Positions 1-10,821 of a stretch of DNA of 64,000 nucleotides are shown in pieces; the stretch's first letter is position 1, and every line of letters starts with the position of its first letter. This DNA is from Arabidopsis thaliana. Taxonomy: Eukaryota; Streptophyta; Magnoliopsida; Brassicales; Brassicaceae. The notes under the pieces are model-generated. The model ran no database searches and was not told the DNA's origin. It saw only the letters and a program-made list of their open reading frames with translations. The translations under genes and the position numbers were made by a program. The stretch covers positions 5,146,101 through 5,210,100 of the forward strand of contig NC_003074.8 in NCBI RefSeq assembly GCF_000001735.4, given 5' to 3'.

Positions 1-149
1 AAATCTCTTTTAAGGTCGAGAACAATTTGATTATAGGACATCCTTGAAATAGCCTTCTTGTGTTTGATTGCGCGGTTTAACTAACTAAATCGCTGATTCA
101 GTTACTCTCTTTAGATTTAAATTTAACTGTATATCCCTGAAACCTGCAG

Positions 150-513
150 GTTTGGCAAGACAACAGTCTGCTCACAAGACTATGCGGGATTCGTAGTGAA
201 CCGAATCCTCATGCCTATGATCAATGAAGCGTTCCACACACTTTACACAGGGGTAGCTACAAAGGAAGACATTGACAGCGGAATGAAACACGGCACAAAC
301 CACCCGATGGGTCCTTTGGAGTTGGCGGACTTAATCGGTCTAGACGTGTGCTTGTCCGTAATGAAAGTGTTGCACGAGGGACTTGGGGACTCAAAGTACG
401 CACCTTGCCCTCTTCTTGTTCAATACGTTGATGCTGGGAGATTAGGAAGAAAACGAGGAGTAGGAGTTTATGATTACCGTGAAGCTACACAGAAGCTGTC
501 TCCGCGGCTCTGA
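150..513 (+). CDS. 3-hydroxyacyl-CoA (3-hydroxybutyryl-CoA) dehydrogenase, last exon only
   Basis: Final exon of a gene entering from the left. The acceptor is the AG at 148-149, and the exon carries one carried-over base, 120 codons and a TGA at 511-513. It encodes the C-terminal dimerisation domain of 3-hydroxyacyl-CoA dehydrogenase: [19 protein letters not shown] is the family's entry motif, followed by the helical [16 protein letters not shown] segment. The family oxidises (S)-3-hydroxyacyl-CoA with NAD+. The catalytic Rossmann domain lies outside the window. The protein ends in Pro-Arg-Leu, which resembles a minor peroxisomal targeting signal type 1, so peroxisomal location is likely (inference). 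Bases 1-149 are intron. Confidence 0.9.
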
Positions 514-689
514 GAAAGCAAATACCAAAGTAAAAAAACAAAAAGAAGAAACGTTTAGCACTCAAGACAAGAACAGTAAATGCTGTGTGGATCGTTTCTG
601 GATTATTTCTTTGTTCCTTTGTTTCTTGGTAGATATGAAGTTACTGGTCATCATTAGCGACCTTGTGTTGTAATCTTGATATTGTACTA

Positions 690-695
690 AATAAA
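690..695 (+). terminator. poly(A) signal AATAAA of the dehydrogenase gene
   Basis: AATAAA lies 177 bp after the stop codon in a T-rich 3' UTR, the usual place for a plant near-upstream polyadenylation element. Assignment to this gene is by position only. Confidence 0.5.
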
Positions 696-1450
696 GTTTA
701 GCTTCAACAAATCAATAAGGTGTTGTTACCATGTTGTTATCTAATCAATTTTCTTTATAATTTTTTTGTTTCAAATTTAATTATCACTTGCAGTAAAGCG
801 ACAAGAAGAAATGTTATCCAAGACAAACCATTATTACTTACTTGTTTGGTTTGATTGGATCAAATATCAAAATTCATATATATCTTTCTTCTATCTATTA
901 AGTACTAACCAAAAGTTTGAGGGAAATTCAAAAGAAAAACGTCAGAGAATTTTGTCAAGTTATCAACTTATCATCGATGACGAACAAATTTAAGAGATAA
1001 TGATTAAAATCGTGAAATGATAACTTTTGTAAGTTGATGATGCAAAGAATAACTAGTCAAATAGCAAAAGACAAATCTCTCTGTTGACGTAAACAAAATC
1101 AGCAAAAGACAAATCCCTTACACATTTATTATTACTATTAATCCAAACTTCAACGGTAACTCCTTTTAAAAATTTAACCATGCATTGTTCTTTAATAAAT
1201 TCAAGGGTTTATTTTTCAAATTGTAGCGTAATTTTTTCATCTAATCACAAGCTACTAGTTGTAAATTTTATCTTTCACCTCTCCTTTTCTTTATTTATTT
1301 ATTTAAAAACTTAATTAGCATATTTTACTATTTTAAAGTAAATAGTATAATAAGCCGAAACAGGGATAACGATATATTAAAAGCAGAGCAAAGTTAAAAA
1401 AGAAATGAAAGTTCCAGTCGCAGTAAAAATTTATAAACAGGTCTCTCAGT
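696..1450. other. Intergenic, no gene seen
   Basis: AT-rich spacer between the dehydrogenase 3' end and the VQ gene 3' end, which converge. The short open frames here lack family resemblance or splice logic. No repeat of note. Confidence 0.6.
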
Positions 1451-2110
1451 CTACATCTCCGGCGATAATCTCGGAGAAGTCACCGGGAACAGAGGCAGAA
1501 GCTGCGGCTCAGAATCTCTCGGAGTTGAAATCGGAGACCGGTGCAGGTAATAACCCTTGTCTGCGATACCTCTCTCTTCCTCCGATAATGGCGACATCTT
1601 GTCGAAAGGATCGCCTTCGTTTCCGTTGGTTCCCTGCTTTAACGGCGTCACGGGACTGTTAAGTGCAAGCTTGGGGAAATCAAGACAGCTAGGCGACAAA
1701 ATCTCCTGATTTCTCGGCGAGAATCTTGGACTTCCGGCGCCACCACCACCGATCATGAGTGTATTAATCATGAGACTGTTCTTGAGGTTGTTGTTAAATC
1801 CGCCGTGTGATCTTCTCTCGTAAAGTTTGTTACCAGAATGTTTCTTCGGTTGTGCGGTTTTGATCGGTGGAATCACAAAATTACCCTTGCCGGAAGGAGT
1901 CGTCGGAGGACGCGGAGAGTCTGGAGATCTTGGGGAGGAGCTTCCGGTGAGCATCTGAACGACTTGTTTGAAAGAAGAAGAGTCAGCTTGAACAAAAGTT
2001 GTTGGATAATGATCAGATCTAGTTATGATGTGATGATGTAAAGATCCATTGATAATGGAAGATGAAACAGATGATGAAGAAGATGATGGTGGGTTTGTTG
2101 AAATCTCCAT
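1451..2110 (-). CDS. VQ19: VQ-motif protein, probable MAP-kinase target and WRKY partner
   Basis: Single-exon gene of 219 aa starting with a true ATG at 2110. The VQ core (FxxxVQxLTG) is present as FKQVVQMLTG near residues 47-56. VQ proteins bind WRKY transcription factors through this motif and modulate defence and growth transcription in the nucleus. The rest is low complexity, with about a dozen Ser-Pro or Thr-Pro dipeptides (SPRSPDSPRPP, SPRFSPR, SPVTP, SPISTP, SPRLSP), typical of the subgroup phosphorylated by MPK3/MPK6. It opens with a Ser-rich stretch. The symbol VQ19 is from memory of the At3g15300 locus; family membership is firm, the number less so. Confidence 0.88.
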   Translation of the reverse strand: MEISTNPPSSSSSSVSSSIINGSLHHHIITRSDHYPTTFVQADSSSFKQVVQMLTGSSSPRSPDSPRPPTTPSGKGNFVIPPIKTAQPKKHSGNKLYERRSHGGFNNNLKNSLMINTLMIGGGGAGSPRFSPRNQEILSPSCLDFPKLALNSPVTPLKQGTNGNEGDPFDKMSPLSEEERGIADKGYYLHRSPISTPRDSEPQLLPLFPVTSPRLSPEM

Positions 2111-5100
2111 TGATGTTTTATCCTTTTGGAAGATTTCTTGATTTTAATGGTTTCCTCTAATAGTTTGGAAAATTCTGTGTGAGTTCGAGTGAAAGAGAAG
2201 AAGAGATGAAATGAAAATGAAGGCTTCTTCATAAGGTTTTGGGATTATAAAAGAAGTTTGATTGGTTATTTTATTTAATTTGGAATCTTTCTTTATGAGA
2301 AAAAAACTTACTAAAATAAAAATATCATACAGACAAATAAAAGCTGACATGAGGATTTGTGCCCGGGGAATCAAAAGATGTTTTTATTAGGCAATTTTTA
2401 ATTTCTTACTTTGAATTTGTCTGCCATAGTGCATAAAGGAAATTTTTTGCAAATGAATGAATGGAACTTTGTCTTTATTAGGATTTAGGACTCTACTAAT
2501 ATTGAAATTCTATAATTTATTTACACACTATTCATAGAATGCTTGCATAACTTATCGAACAACAAATTATATTTGATACTTTAGTTTTTATAATTATAAC
2601 ATAATTACTTTTTCCTTTTTTAAAAATAAATAAATCATATTGCTAAAGTAATTGCTTTGTACGACTTTATGTGCATGCATACACCTCTACATATATAAAT
2701 ATTTAGATTTTTCGTATCTCGGTCTCCTATAACTTTTTTTAATATCCAGGAAATGTTCTAAATACCAATCAAACTCGTAAACATGGCCATATTATTGTGT
2801 GTGACATCGACGTATCAAATTTTCATTTCTGATGATGATAAAAGAAAGAAACTTCGAATTATTTGTCTTAGTGGACTATATATGTGCGATATTACACACT
2901 TTCTATAAAAAAAAATCATGTAGATCATAAATCCTATATAGAAAGTTACTGAAAGTTACCTTTTTTCGTTTTATTGGAAATTTATGAAAAAAAAAAAAAA
3001 AAAAAAAAAAGTTACTGAAAGTACAAACTTCCATTACCTATAAATTACAAGAAAAAGAGAGGTATTACACTATAAAATAAATAAATAATGAATTAGTCGA
3101 GCTTTGAATACGTATAATGCCAACTACGTGTATCTCAAAACTATACATACATTACAATTATTTGGATTAGATTTATATCCTGTCGTTATGACTCGTTCAC
3201 ATAAGTAGACTTTGGTTAAAGAAATTTGTAGACATTTTCTTAATTCATTTTCATTAGAATAAGTCTTAGTCAATATTTCTTTCCTAGAACTAACAAAAAT
3301 CTTTTGTACAAGTTTTAATTTAGACTGGTTATTTTAAGAAACGAAGAAAACTAGAAAAAGAAAGATGCGATAGGCGTGCATGTATTGAGCCGCAAACCCT
3401 AATTATGATTTTTTAAATTAAAAGTCGTCTGACTATTGAGACACTTGTACTCCTGTTATTGGTTTATTTCTCATAGCTCGTTGAACGGGCAAATACTCCT
3501 ATTAGTCTACTTCTACTAACTCTTCTTAACTTCGGATTGGCCGGTCTAATTATTTAGACGAATTAATTATGTCGTGTTTGGTTACACTTAATTCGTAGAA
3601 GTACAGATGTTGCGATAGACCGATATGGTTGCTCAGTCCAAGTTTTTGTTCCTAAAAATACTTTTTTCTCATCTTTAATCTACATAATTAAATTGCTCTT
3701 CTCACCCGAAAAAAAAACGAGTTAAAATAGTTACGTTGGTGATAATTAAATTGCTCTTCTTTTTTTTTGTTTTTGTTTCTCAAAAACTGTTCCTCTTTAA
3801 GCTGGCTTAATTTATTTGTTAATACGATTATGTAGTATTTGGAATACATTCATTTAGCGCATTGCCGATGGCAACAGAGAAATACTTTTTGTTTGGATCA
3901 TATTGATGATATGATTGGTTAACGTAGGAAAAAATATATTTTATCATAGCTGTGTTGAAAGTCAATTGCAATAATAAGATGATGAGCCAGAGACTATTTA
4001 TTAGTATTATCTATGAATGCAAAAACAAACTGTAATTAATAAAATATAAATTAGATGATTCTTTACCGCCTAACCCACATAGTTTTTTTTTGTTTGTTAA
4101 TTGCCTAATCCCATAGTTGGTTTCCCACTTTCTTTCTTTGTTACTTTTTTTTGGTTATTAATGTGCTTAAGAATATATTCGTACTACCTCAAATTTATAT
4201 GATTAAACTATTAAATAACCATTCACCCACCATTACTGAAAAAGAAAATAAAATTAAAACATTTTAAGGTAAGCTAACGATGCTTATATTAGTGGCTAAC
4301 AACGGCTTTCATGTCATAATCATTAAGTAGTAGGATTCTGTAAAATTCTATATATTTCAAGTTAGGTTTAATTATCTTCATTCAAACCAAATATTCCCGT
4401 TCTACCTAAATTCTGCCTCAAAAGAATGATAGAAGAGTTTGCCTATCGATATAAATGATTCTGATCTTCTTTTATGATGGATGTAAGATGTTTGATGATG
4501 ATAAATCTGTCATCTTTCAGTTCCAAAAAAAAAAGATCCCAACACATGTGTCAACCACCAACCTTTTTCCGCTGTACAGCGAACACAAAACAATCGATAA
4601 AAGTGATTTCTTTTTCCACAAGGAAAATATTAATTATTGATGAAACAAAGAAGCCAAATGAGACGTGTTAAAACCCTAATTCACAGTCGACTTTTCCCCA
4701 CGAGCTGCCTAGCTTCGTTAACTAACAGTTCAAACATATATATATTATCAAACGAACAGCAAAACAACGATCTTTCATCTACTCAAACTAGACAATAAAT
4801 TAGATACATACGAGCTTGTCTTATTTGAGCACACACTGTTTCCAGGTCAATTTGGGCCGATATGGCCCATGAGGATATCTTCGGAACCCGCTAATGGATG
4901 TACCATGTACGTAAACCCATAACCCTCTCTTGCGTCAGATGATTTCTACAACATGTTTACCTCACTGTAACATAATATATAGGATATCTTGACATTACAG
5001 AGAACATGAAGCTATAGCATGTAGACTATATAGTCTTATAAGATGTCATGTGCGTAATAGTCTTGAATCAATGAAGAGAGTAAATATTGTTTTTTGGTAA

Positions 5101-5844
5101 TAATGAAAAGTTGTATACATTTTAAGAAATTATTATTGATTAACTCAACTGAATTTCCACCGGCGCTTAGGTCAACGGTAAACGTTGGTTAATAGTCAAC
5201 GTGAAGCTCCAAGTAAAGTAATGAGTTTGTGCGGTGGCGATGCGATTGTCACAAACACTTGATGTGAGAAATAAACGACACTTGGAGAGAAAACATTAGA
5301 GTATCTTAGTCGAGTTTTGCAAGTAATCGTGACGGACATGTGACTCTTACCTAGTTTCGTGGCACATCCACCGTCCCCACACGTGCAAGGTTTTGCATAG
5401 GTTTCGGTTTGAGACAACTCATGAACTGCATGACTCTTCTCAAGTTAGAATAACAGTAAACTGTCATATACTGCGTAAGTGACATAAGAATGAAATATTA
5501 TTATTTATTCAATTCAAGTATAATAACTTGCAACAAAAATGTGATATTTTAATTTGGTCTTAGTAGGAGGGAGGAGTTGATTTCGTGACCAAATTTCCCC
5601 CCAATTTATACTATCTCAAGAAAAGCTGTGAATACTATTGGTTAATGAATACATTTAATGCGAAAGTACTGCGGTAATTTAGATCCCCCATGCTTCAATC
5701 AGAAGACTAACGACAGTTTCCCGAACTTAACAAATCATATGCTTGTTATTTCTTTGTAGATAGAGGATTCTCTGAGAAACATTATATTAATCTTCGAAAC
5801 TCTTGGTTACGCTTGATTTTAAAATGAAAAAGTTGGAGGGCTAA
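2111..5844. other. Long gene-poor intergenic region
   Basis: About 3.7 kb, strongly AT-rich, with no convincing coding exon. Open frames at 4455-4671 and 5196-5417 show no family resemblance. The first part holds the VQ promoter and leader. A 24-base A run at 2987-3010 is part of a small retroposed-looking insertion listed separately. Confidence 0.6.
2942..3022 (+). mobile_element. Tiny poly(A)-tailed retroposed insertion with 15 bp target duplication
   Basis: The 15-mer AAAGTTACTGAAAGT occurs at 2942-2956 and again at 3008-3022. Between them lie about 30 bp of unique sequence and then an A run of more than 20. A 3' A tail flanked by a 13-16 bp direct repeat is the signature of LINE-machinery (target-primed) retroposition of a 5'-truncated RNA. 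The insert is too short to say what RNA it came from. The right repeat overlaps the end of the A run by three bases, as is usual. Confidence 0.5.
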
Positions 5845-5863
5845 GAGCATCTCACCATTGGAG

Positions 5864-5896
5864 AATGGTGAGAGCCATCCATGGGCTCTCACCATT
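5864..5896. repeat. Perfect 13 bp subterminal hairpin at the left end of the transposon
   Basis: AATGGTGAGAGCC (5864-5876) is followed after a 7 bp loop by its exact complement GGCTCTCACCATT (5884-5896), starting 20 bp inside the left terminal repeat. No matching hairpin is seen at the right end. Such subterminal palindromes can be transposase or ORF1 binding sites (inference). Confidence 0.7.
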
Positions 5897-6181
5897 TTTT
5901 TAAGAATAAAATTTTCAAATTTATGAGATGAGAGCTTCTGTTAAATTTTTATAATTTTGCCAAGTTCAATGGTAAGCTCTCTTTGTGGGATTCTCAGAAA
6001 AAAATAATATATTTTTTTTATTATTTATTTCATAAAATTGAAAAAGATTTTAATTTATAAAATATTAAACATACAATATATTCATACATTTAAAATAAAT
6101 TTGCAAAAAAAATAAAAATGATTAGTTATCCTGTTGATTGTTGCGAAATTTTCTCCATATATGCTCAACCAAATCACTTTT

Positions 6182-7429
6182 TCATTGTTGATGCATATTT
6201 TGATCACGAAGTTGATTTCGCATGCCCATCATATTCTCGATATTTAGAGGCATACCTGTAGAATACGATAAATCGACTTGTGGAGTTTGGTTTCCTTCAA
6301 CTTGTAGGAATTCTGAAACATCAAACTGAATGTTGTACCCATCTCGTTCGTCTTCGACTATCATATTGTGCAGTATGATACATGCTTTCATAATATTTCC
6401 AATTTTTTCCTTATCCCAAACAAGAGCTGGATTTTTAATAATGTGAAAGCGAGCTTGCAATACTCCAAATGCACGTTCGACATCTTTACGGTCCGCTTCT
6501 TGATGTGTTGCAAATAAAGTGGCTTTCCGATTTTGTGGTAGTCGAATAGATTGGATAAAAGTCGCCCATTTTGGATAAATACCATCTGTGAGATAGTAAG
6601 CTAAATGATACTCTCGTCCATTGACTTTGTACTTCACATTTGGGGCTCGACCTTGTAATATATCATCAAAAATTGGTGATCGATCAAGAATATTTATATC
6701 GTTTAAGGTACCTGGAGGTCCAAAAAATACGTGCCAAATCCAGAGATCTTGTGATGCGATCGCCTCTAAAACGATGGTTGGTTTTCCAGAGCCACGTGTA
6801 TACTGGCCTTTCCAAGCGGTAGGGCAATTCTTCCACTCCCAATGCATACAATCGAGACTTCCTATCATCCCGGGAAATCCGCGTATCTTTCCGATATTGA
6901 GTAGTCTTCTCAAATTTGTGGCCGTAGGTGCTCTTAGATATTCATCTCCGAAGAAAGAAATAATTCCCTTTGTAAAATTCTCCAAGCAAGACATTGCAGT
7001 GGTTTCACCCATACGGAGGTATTCGTCAACCGCATCAGACGCATAGCCATAAGCTAGCAAACGAATGGCTGCCGTACATTTTTGTATTGGAGAGTGTCCA
7101 AACCTTCCTGTAGCATCTCTTCGATGTTGAAAGAACATGAGTTCACTGGAGAGTCGATCAACAATACGCAAGAACAACGGCTTCTTCATTCGAAAACGGC
7201 GGCGAAAAGTTTGAAGTGGGAAGATCGCATTATCACTAAAATAATCGTTCCATAAAAGGACGTGTCCTTCTTCGCGTTTTCTGTCAAAATAAGCTCGTTT
7301 CCTATTTTTCTTGGCCACCTCTTCGCTATTAGACAATTCGACGAACACATTTTCGAATTGTTGATCAAGTAATTGATCAAAGCTTTCTTCCATGGCATCG
7401 TTGAAGGGAGTACGAGACGAAGAGGCCAT
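6182..7429 (-). CDS. PIF/Harbinger transposase (DDE nuclease)
   Basis: Taking the first in-frame ATG (7429) gives 415 aa; the frame stays open 15 codons further upstream but without an ATG. The catalytic triad is intact: Asp193 in GSLDCMHWEWKNCP, Asp244 in GPPGTLNDINIL and Glu318 in DVERAFGVLQARF, with the YYLTDGIYPKW block between the last two. This is the DDE4/HARBI1-type nuclease that cuts and joins the element ends. The N-terminal third holds the helix-rich FRRRFRMKKPLFLRI region typical of the family. No internal stop or frameshift is seen. It lies downstream of the Myb-like ORF on the same strand, 678 bp apart. Insertion of a foreign gene family into an otherwise ordinary gene neighbourhood fits transposition. 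Confidence 0.95.
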   Translation of the reverse strand: MASSSRTPFNDAMEESFDQLLDQQFENVFVELSNSEEVAKKNRKRAYFDRKREEGHVLLWNDYFSDNAIFPLQTFRRRFRMKKPLFLRIVDRLSSELMFFQHRRDATGRFGHSPIQKCTAAIRLLAYGYASDAVDEYLRMGETTAMSCLENFTKGIISFFGDEYLRAPTATNLRRLLNIGKIRGFPGMIGSLDCMHWEWKNCPTAWKGQYTRGSGKPTIVLEAIASQDLWIWHVFFGPPGTLNDINILDRSPIFDDILQGRAPNVKYKVNGREYHLAYYLTDGIYPKWATFIQSIRLPQNRKATLFATHQEADRKDVERAFGVLQARFHIIKNPALVWDKEKIGNIMKACIILHNMIVEDERDGYNIQFDVSEFLQVEGNQTPQVDLSYSTGMPLNIENMMGMRNQLRDQNMHQQ

Positions 7430-7754
7430 ATTATTTGGTAGGTTTGGTGATTGATTATTTTGTGGTAGAAACAAAGAACAATTAAGGGAAAGATTGTTTT
7501 TGTAGTTGAAGCAAAGAAGAATAATAGAAAAGATTGATTTGTGAGATATCGAGAGACGATTCCATTATTTATAGTCAAAACATACATAGAATAAAGTTTG
7601 TGATACACATTCATTCTAAATTATTCGTGGTACACAATTTTCATACATTATTTGTGGTACATATACAAGTTTCAGTCGTGTGGAAATAAATATACAAGTC
7701 TCCTTCTTTTCTTTTCGTCTTGACACTCTCCTTTGGCATCTAGCAAAAAAACAC

Positions 7755-7834
7755 TTGCATACATTGGTCTTTTTCGCATCAGACAACACACCACTTGCAC
7801 ACATTGGTCTCTTTGGCATCAGACAACACACCAC
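7755..7834. repeat. Two tandem 40 bp units between the two transposon ORFs
   Basis: Two near-identical 40 bp copies, 7755-7794 and 7795-7834, built around TTGCATACATTGGTCT and CATCAGACAACACACCAC, differ at a few positions. A partial, more diverged third unit precedes them. Degenerate CATATCATACAAGACA-like units continue to about 8045. This is the 3' region of the Myb-like ORF and upstream of the transposase, so it may be UTR or promoter of the element. Confidence 0.75.
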
Positions 7835-8107
7835 TACTTTAACCTGTGACACAACAAGACAAATGCATATCAGACAAGACAAGTGCATATCATACAAGAC
7901 ATGTTAAAACATGATACATAAAACTAAATAATATCATACAAGACAGTTACAAAGCAATAGAGTACCGAGACTTAAACTAGAACTTAATACAATATCATAC
8001 ATGAGACATTAAACAAGAACTTACGAAGCAATATCATACATGGGACATAAAAACAAAAAGCATCTGATGCTTAGCTTAAAACTTAGGACCAAACTAGAAC
8101 TTAAGAC

Positions 8108-9001
8108 TTATGACCAAAGATCCGTGATTAGCTTATTTTTTAGGAACAAGTCAATGTCCGAAAGAGGCTCAGTTTTTGAAAGTAGTCTTTCAAGCTGTTG
8201 ATGCTTGCTTTGTTTTTCTTTGCGATCCCAATCCTTCTCTTTAAGTTCCCACAAATTCTGAAAATGTTCCACAGACTGGCCTGAATCATCTTTAACCGTG
8301 GCTGGCTTCTTTCCTTCTTTTATAGTGGCTGACTTCCTTGCTTTAGCTTTGGCTGCCTTCACACCAGGAGGACGACTCATGACTGAATCATCTTCAACAT
8401 GGATTGGTTGGGAACTTGCATTACCATCCCCACACTTCTTTCTTTTAGCATTTTTATCTCCTTTACGACTTGTAGCTTCACACCATTTCTGGTCATACCT
8501 TAATTCTCTCCAAGCATGATCTAAAGTGAAATTCTTCTTGGTATCATTGAAGTAGATCTCGTAAGCTAGCTTCATAACATCATCCTCTGACTGACCACTA
8601 GTTTTATGAGTTGTTGTTGTCTTATAACAACCCACAAACTTGGTGACACTTTTATTGACTTTTCCCCACCTATGTTTACACTTAGCATGTTCTCTCTTTG
8701 GCAGACCATCAAGGGAAGGACTAGCAGCAACATATGCTGCAATCCTCTTCCAAAAGGATTGACCTTGTTGGTCATTACCAATCACAGGATCCTTGCTGGT
8801 ATTGAGCCAAGCACTAACGAGAACAATATCTTCTTTTGCTGTCCATTTCTTTCGTGATATACTTTGCTTCGGTTTGACTTCATCTTCACTTCCTTCAAGA
8901 TCACTTCCTTCTTCAGACAATTGACTACTAAAAGCTGGGACTTCAGTTGACCCACTTGCAAACTGAGACATGTCTTCTTGTTGACTTTGCAACAGGTCCA
9001 T
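8108..9001 (-). CDS. Harbinger ORF1: Myb/SANT-like DNA-binding protein
   Basis: An open 297-codon frame from a true ATG at 9001 to TAA. Residues about 51-125 form a trihelix/SANT-type domain with conserved tryptophans at 53, 65, 84 and 112 (KKWTAKEDIVLVSAWLN, SFWKRIAAYV, CKHRWGKVNK). A KNFTLDHAWRELRYDQKW block near 157-174 and a basic, Lys-rich stretch follow; these proteins are often mislabelled glutathione S-transferase T3-like in plants. In PIF/Harbinger elements this protein binds the transposase, helps its nuclear import and recognises subterminal DNA. The N-terminal 50 residues are acidic and Ser-rich. Frame intact. Role here is inferred from family and position. Confidence 0.9.
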   Translation of the reverse strand: MDLLQSQQEDMSQFASGSTEVPAFSSQLSEEGSDLEGSEDEVKPKQSISRKKWTAKEDIVLVSAWLNTSKDPVIGNDQQGQSFWKRIAAYVAASPSLDGLPKREHAKCKHRWGKVNKSVTKFVGCYKTTTTHKTSGQSEDDVMKLAYEIYFNDTKKNFTLDHAWRELRYDQKWCEATSRKGDKNAKRKKCGDGNASSQPIHVEDDSVMSRPPGVKAAKAKARKSATIKEGKKPATVKDDSGQSVEHFQNLWELKEKDWDRKEKQSKHQQLERLLSKTEPLSDIDLFLKNKLITDLWS

Positions 9002-10548
9002 AAAACCCGATGACTAATAGAATGGATTCATATCATCCATTTTTTAGATATGAAAGTGAAAGTGATTGTGTTTTGTGTTAAGCTGAAGGTTAAAGAAGAA
9101 GACTGAAACTGATTGTGTTTTGTGTTCGGCTTTTTTTAAGTAAGATGACTTTATTGAAGTATTAGCAATGAATGCCAAGGTAAAGACACTAATTGTCTTA
9201 ACCTACAATACTCCAACTAGAAAACATTTACAAAAGCAAAAATTGTCCTAATCAAACACAACCCAAGCATTAATCACATAGCACAAACCGGTAATTAAAT
9301 GAGACAACCACTTTGAACTGACCTTGATTTTGAGGCCGTAATCGATGCCTTCTCCACTTGTGAGATTTGTCCTTTCAACTACTTCATTTAACCTCACCAA
9401 AACAGAGACAAAGAAAGAAATACTAACAATAAATTTTCAAAATGATTCAAGTAATTACTAAGATATATTGATGCAATGAGCAAATAAAAGAATCGTGTCT
9501 ACAGAGTACTGAAATCAAACAAAGAAACACCAGAGTCTGTGTGTTGGTTATTGCCTAATGCAACTAGAACTTGAAAGCTTTAAGCCTTTAACTAATCTTT
9601 TCAGCTTTGATGAAGTTTATATTTCAGAATAAAGATAGCAACTATTTATTAAGGAAACTATTAAGGAAAGATCAAGGCATTCATAATTCAAAAATATAGT
9701 CTCCACGCATCCATAATTCAAGAATCAAAGCATTTTAAGAAAAGAGCTACATACATGATCGAAACTATTTACCATAGATTAAGCATTCTATGACTCAATT
9801 CGATTTTATCCTTACAAAGAAATATCAATGAAATCCCTAATGAAACAATCCTAATTCAATTTGATTCAATCCAAAACTATGAACCCTAAAAATCAAACAT
9901 CCAACGACTCCTCCTCACTTCAATCATGCCAAATAACAAACACATATCCTCCAAATAATTTAATTAACCCCTTATCAATGCTTAGAACTGAAAGCCCTAA
10001 TTTTTAATACTATGAACCCTAATTTCAAAAATTCAAAGAACTCTAAAAAAGAATATCAATTACCCCAAATAAATCATGATAACGCACAAAATAAGTAGAT
10101 GCTCTTACCAATTACGATCCAAGCTGAATCGATTACTCTCCATCCATTGAATTTGGATCTCTAATTTGCAGTGTTCTCTCTCATTCCCGATCGTTACATA
10201 AGATGCATCATCATTCTCATTTCCGACCACTCAATTCTTCCCTCAATCTTCGCCGTCTGCCTCAATCGTAGGAGAAAATCGATACCATCATCATCGCCAT
10301 CACTGGCAAAAAAGAGAGAGGGAGAAAGAGTCTTGTTTTGTTTTGACGCGTGATGATGTTTTTTTTTTTTTTTTTTTCCTTTGTTTTGTCTAAAAATCGA
10401 CCAATGAATGACGCCACGTCATCGCCTCTCTTGCATCTCAAAAACTCTCACAAGAGAGCTGTCTTTCTTCATATACCATGATTTTGATTTATTTTTTAAA
10501 TTCTTTTTCATGAGAACCATAGAAAAAAACCCAATATATGAACCGTTG
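9002..10548. other. Right-hand non-coding part of the transposon
   Basis: About 1.5 kb between the Myb-like ORF start and the right terminal repeat, expected to hold the element promoter and a leader, perhaps with introns. TGATTGTGTTTTGTGTT is repeated around 9063 and 9110. A T run of about 21 lies near 10360, next to a CCACGTCA bZIP-type motif around 10413-10420. No further coding frame is supported. Confidence 0.55.
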
Positions 10549-10560
10549 GAGATGCTCTAA

Positions 10561-10786
10561 GGGGGTAAATTTTAAAAAATTGATATAAGTAGAGAAATCA
10601 TCGTATGCAAGATTTATATTCATAAGTTATTTAATAGATATGATATATGCATACGTGCACCATGATTCCATGTGAATGTAGTATGTATATGTATTTTGTA
10701 ACACACAAGCGTTAGTCGTCGGAGTAATAGATAGTATATATATGATTCAATCTAGTCGTTAATTTCCTTAACCTTAATTTACAATA

Positions 10787-10821
<35 letters not shown>

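Larger units (their letters stand above)
5845..10557 (-). mobile_element. Complete PIF/Harbinger DNA transposon (about 4.7 kb)
   Basis: Both ends carry GAGCATCTC (5845-5853, and its complement at 10549-10557), flanked on each side by the 3 bp target duplication TAA (5842-5844 and 10558-10560), the Harbinger hallmark. Inside are the two genes expected of an autonomous member, both read leftward: a Myb/SANT ORF (8108-9001) and a DDE transposase (6182-7429). Both frames are open over their full length. Beyond the first nine bases the ends diverge. Plant PIF/Harbinger elements need both proteins to move. Intact ends, target duplication and frames suggest a fairly recent insertion; whether it is still active cannot be judged from one copy. 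Confidence 0.93.

Noticed and set aside
1405-2041. Plus-strand frames over the VQ gene
   Set aside because: Antisense shadows of a GC-richer coding exon.
2987-3010. A24 run as a simple homopolymer
   Set aside because: Possible, but the flanking 15 bp direct repeat makes a retroposed tail the better reading.
5196-5417. 73-codon minus-strand frame with several cysteines
   Set aside because: No start or splice support, no family resemblance, AT-rich flanks; likely chance.
6621-7046. 141-codon plus-strand frame inside the Harbinger transposase
   Set aside because: Shadow of the transposase, which has the catalytic motifs on the other strand.
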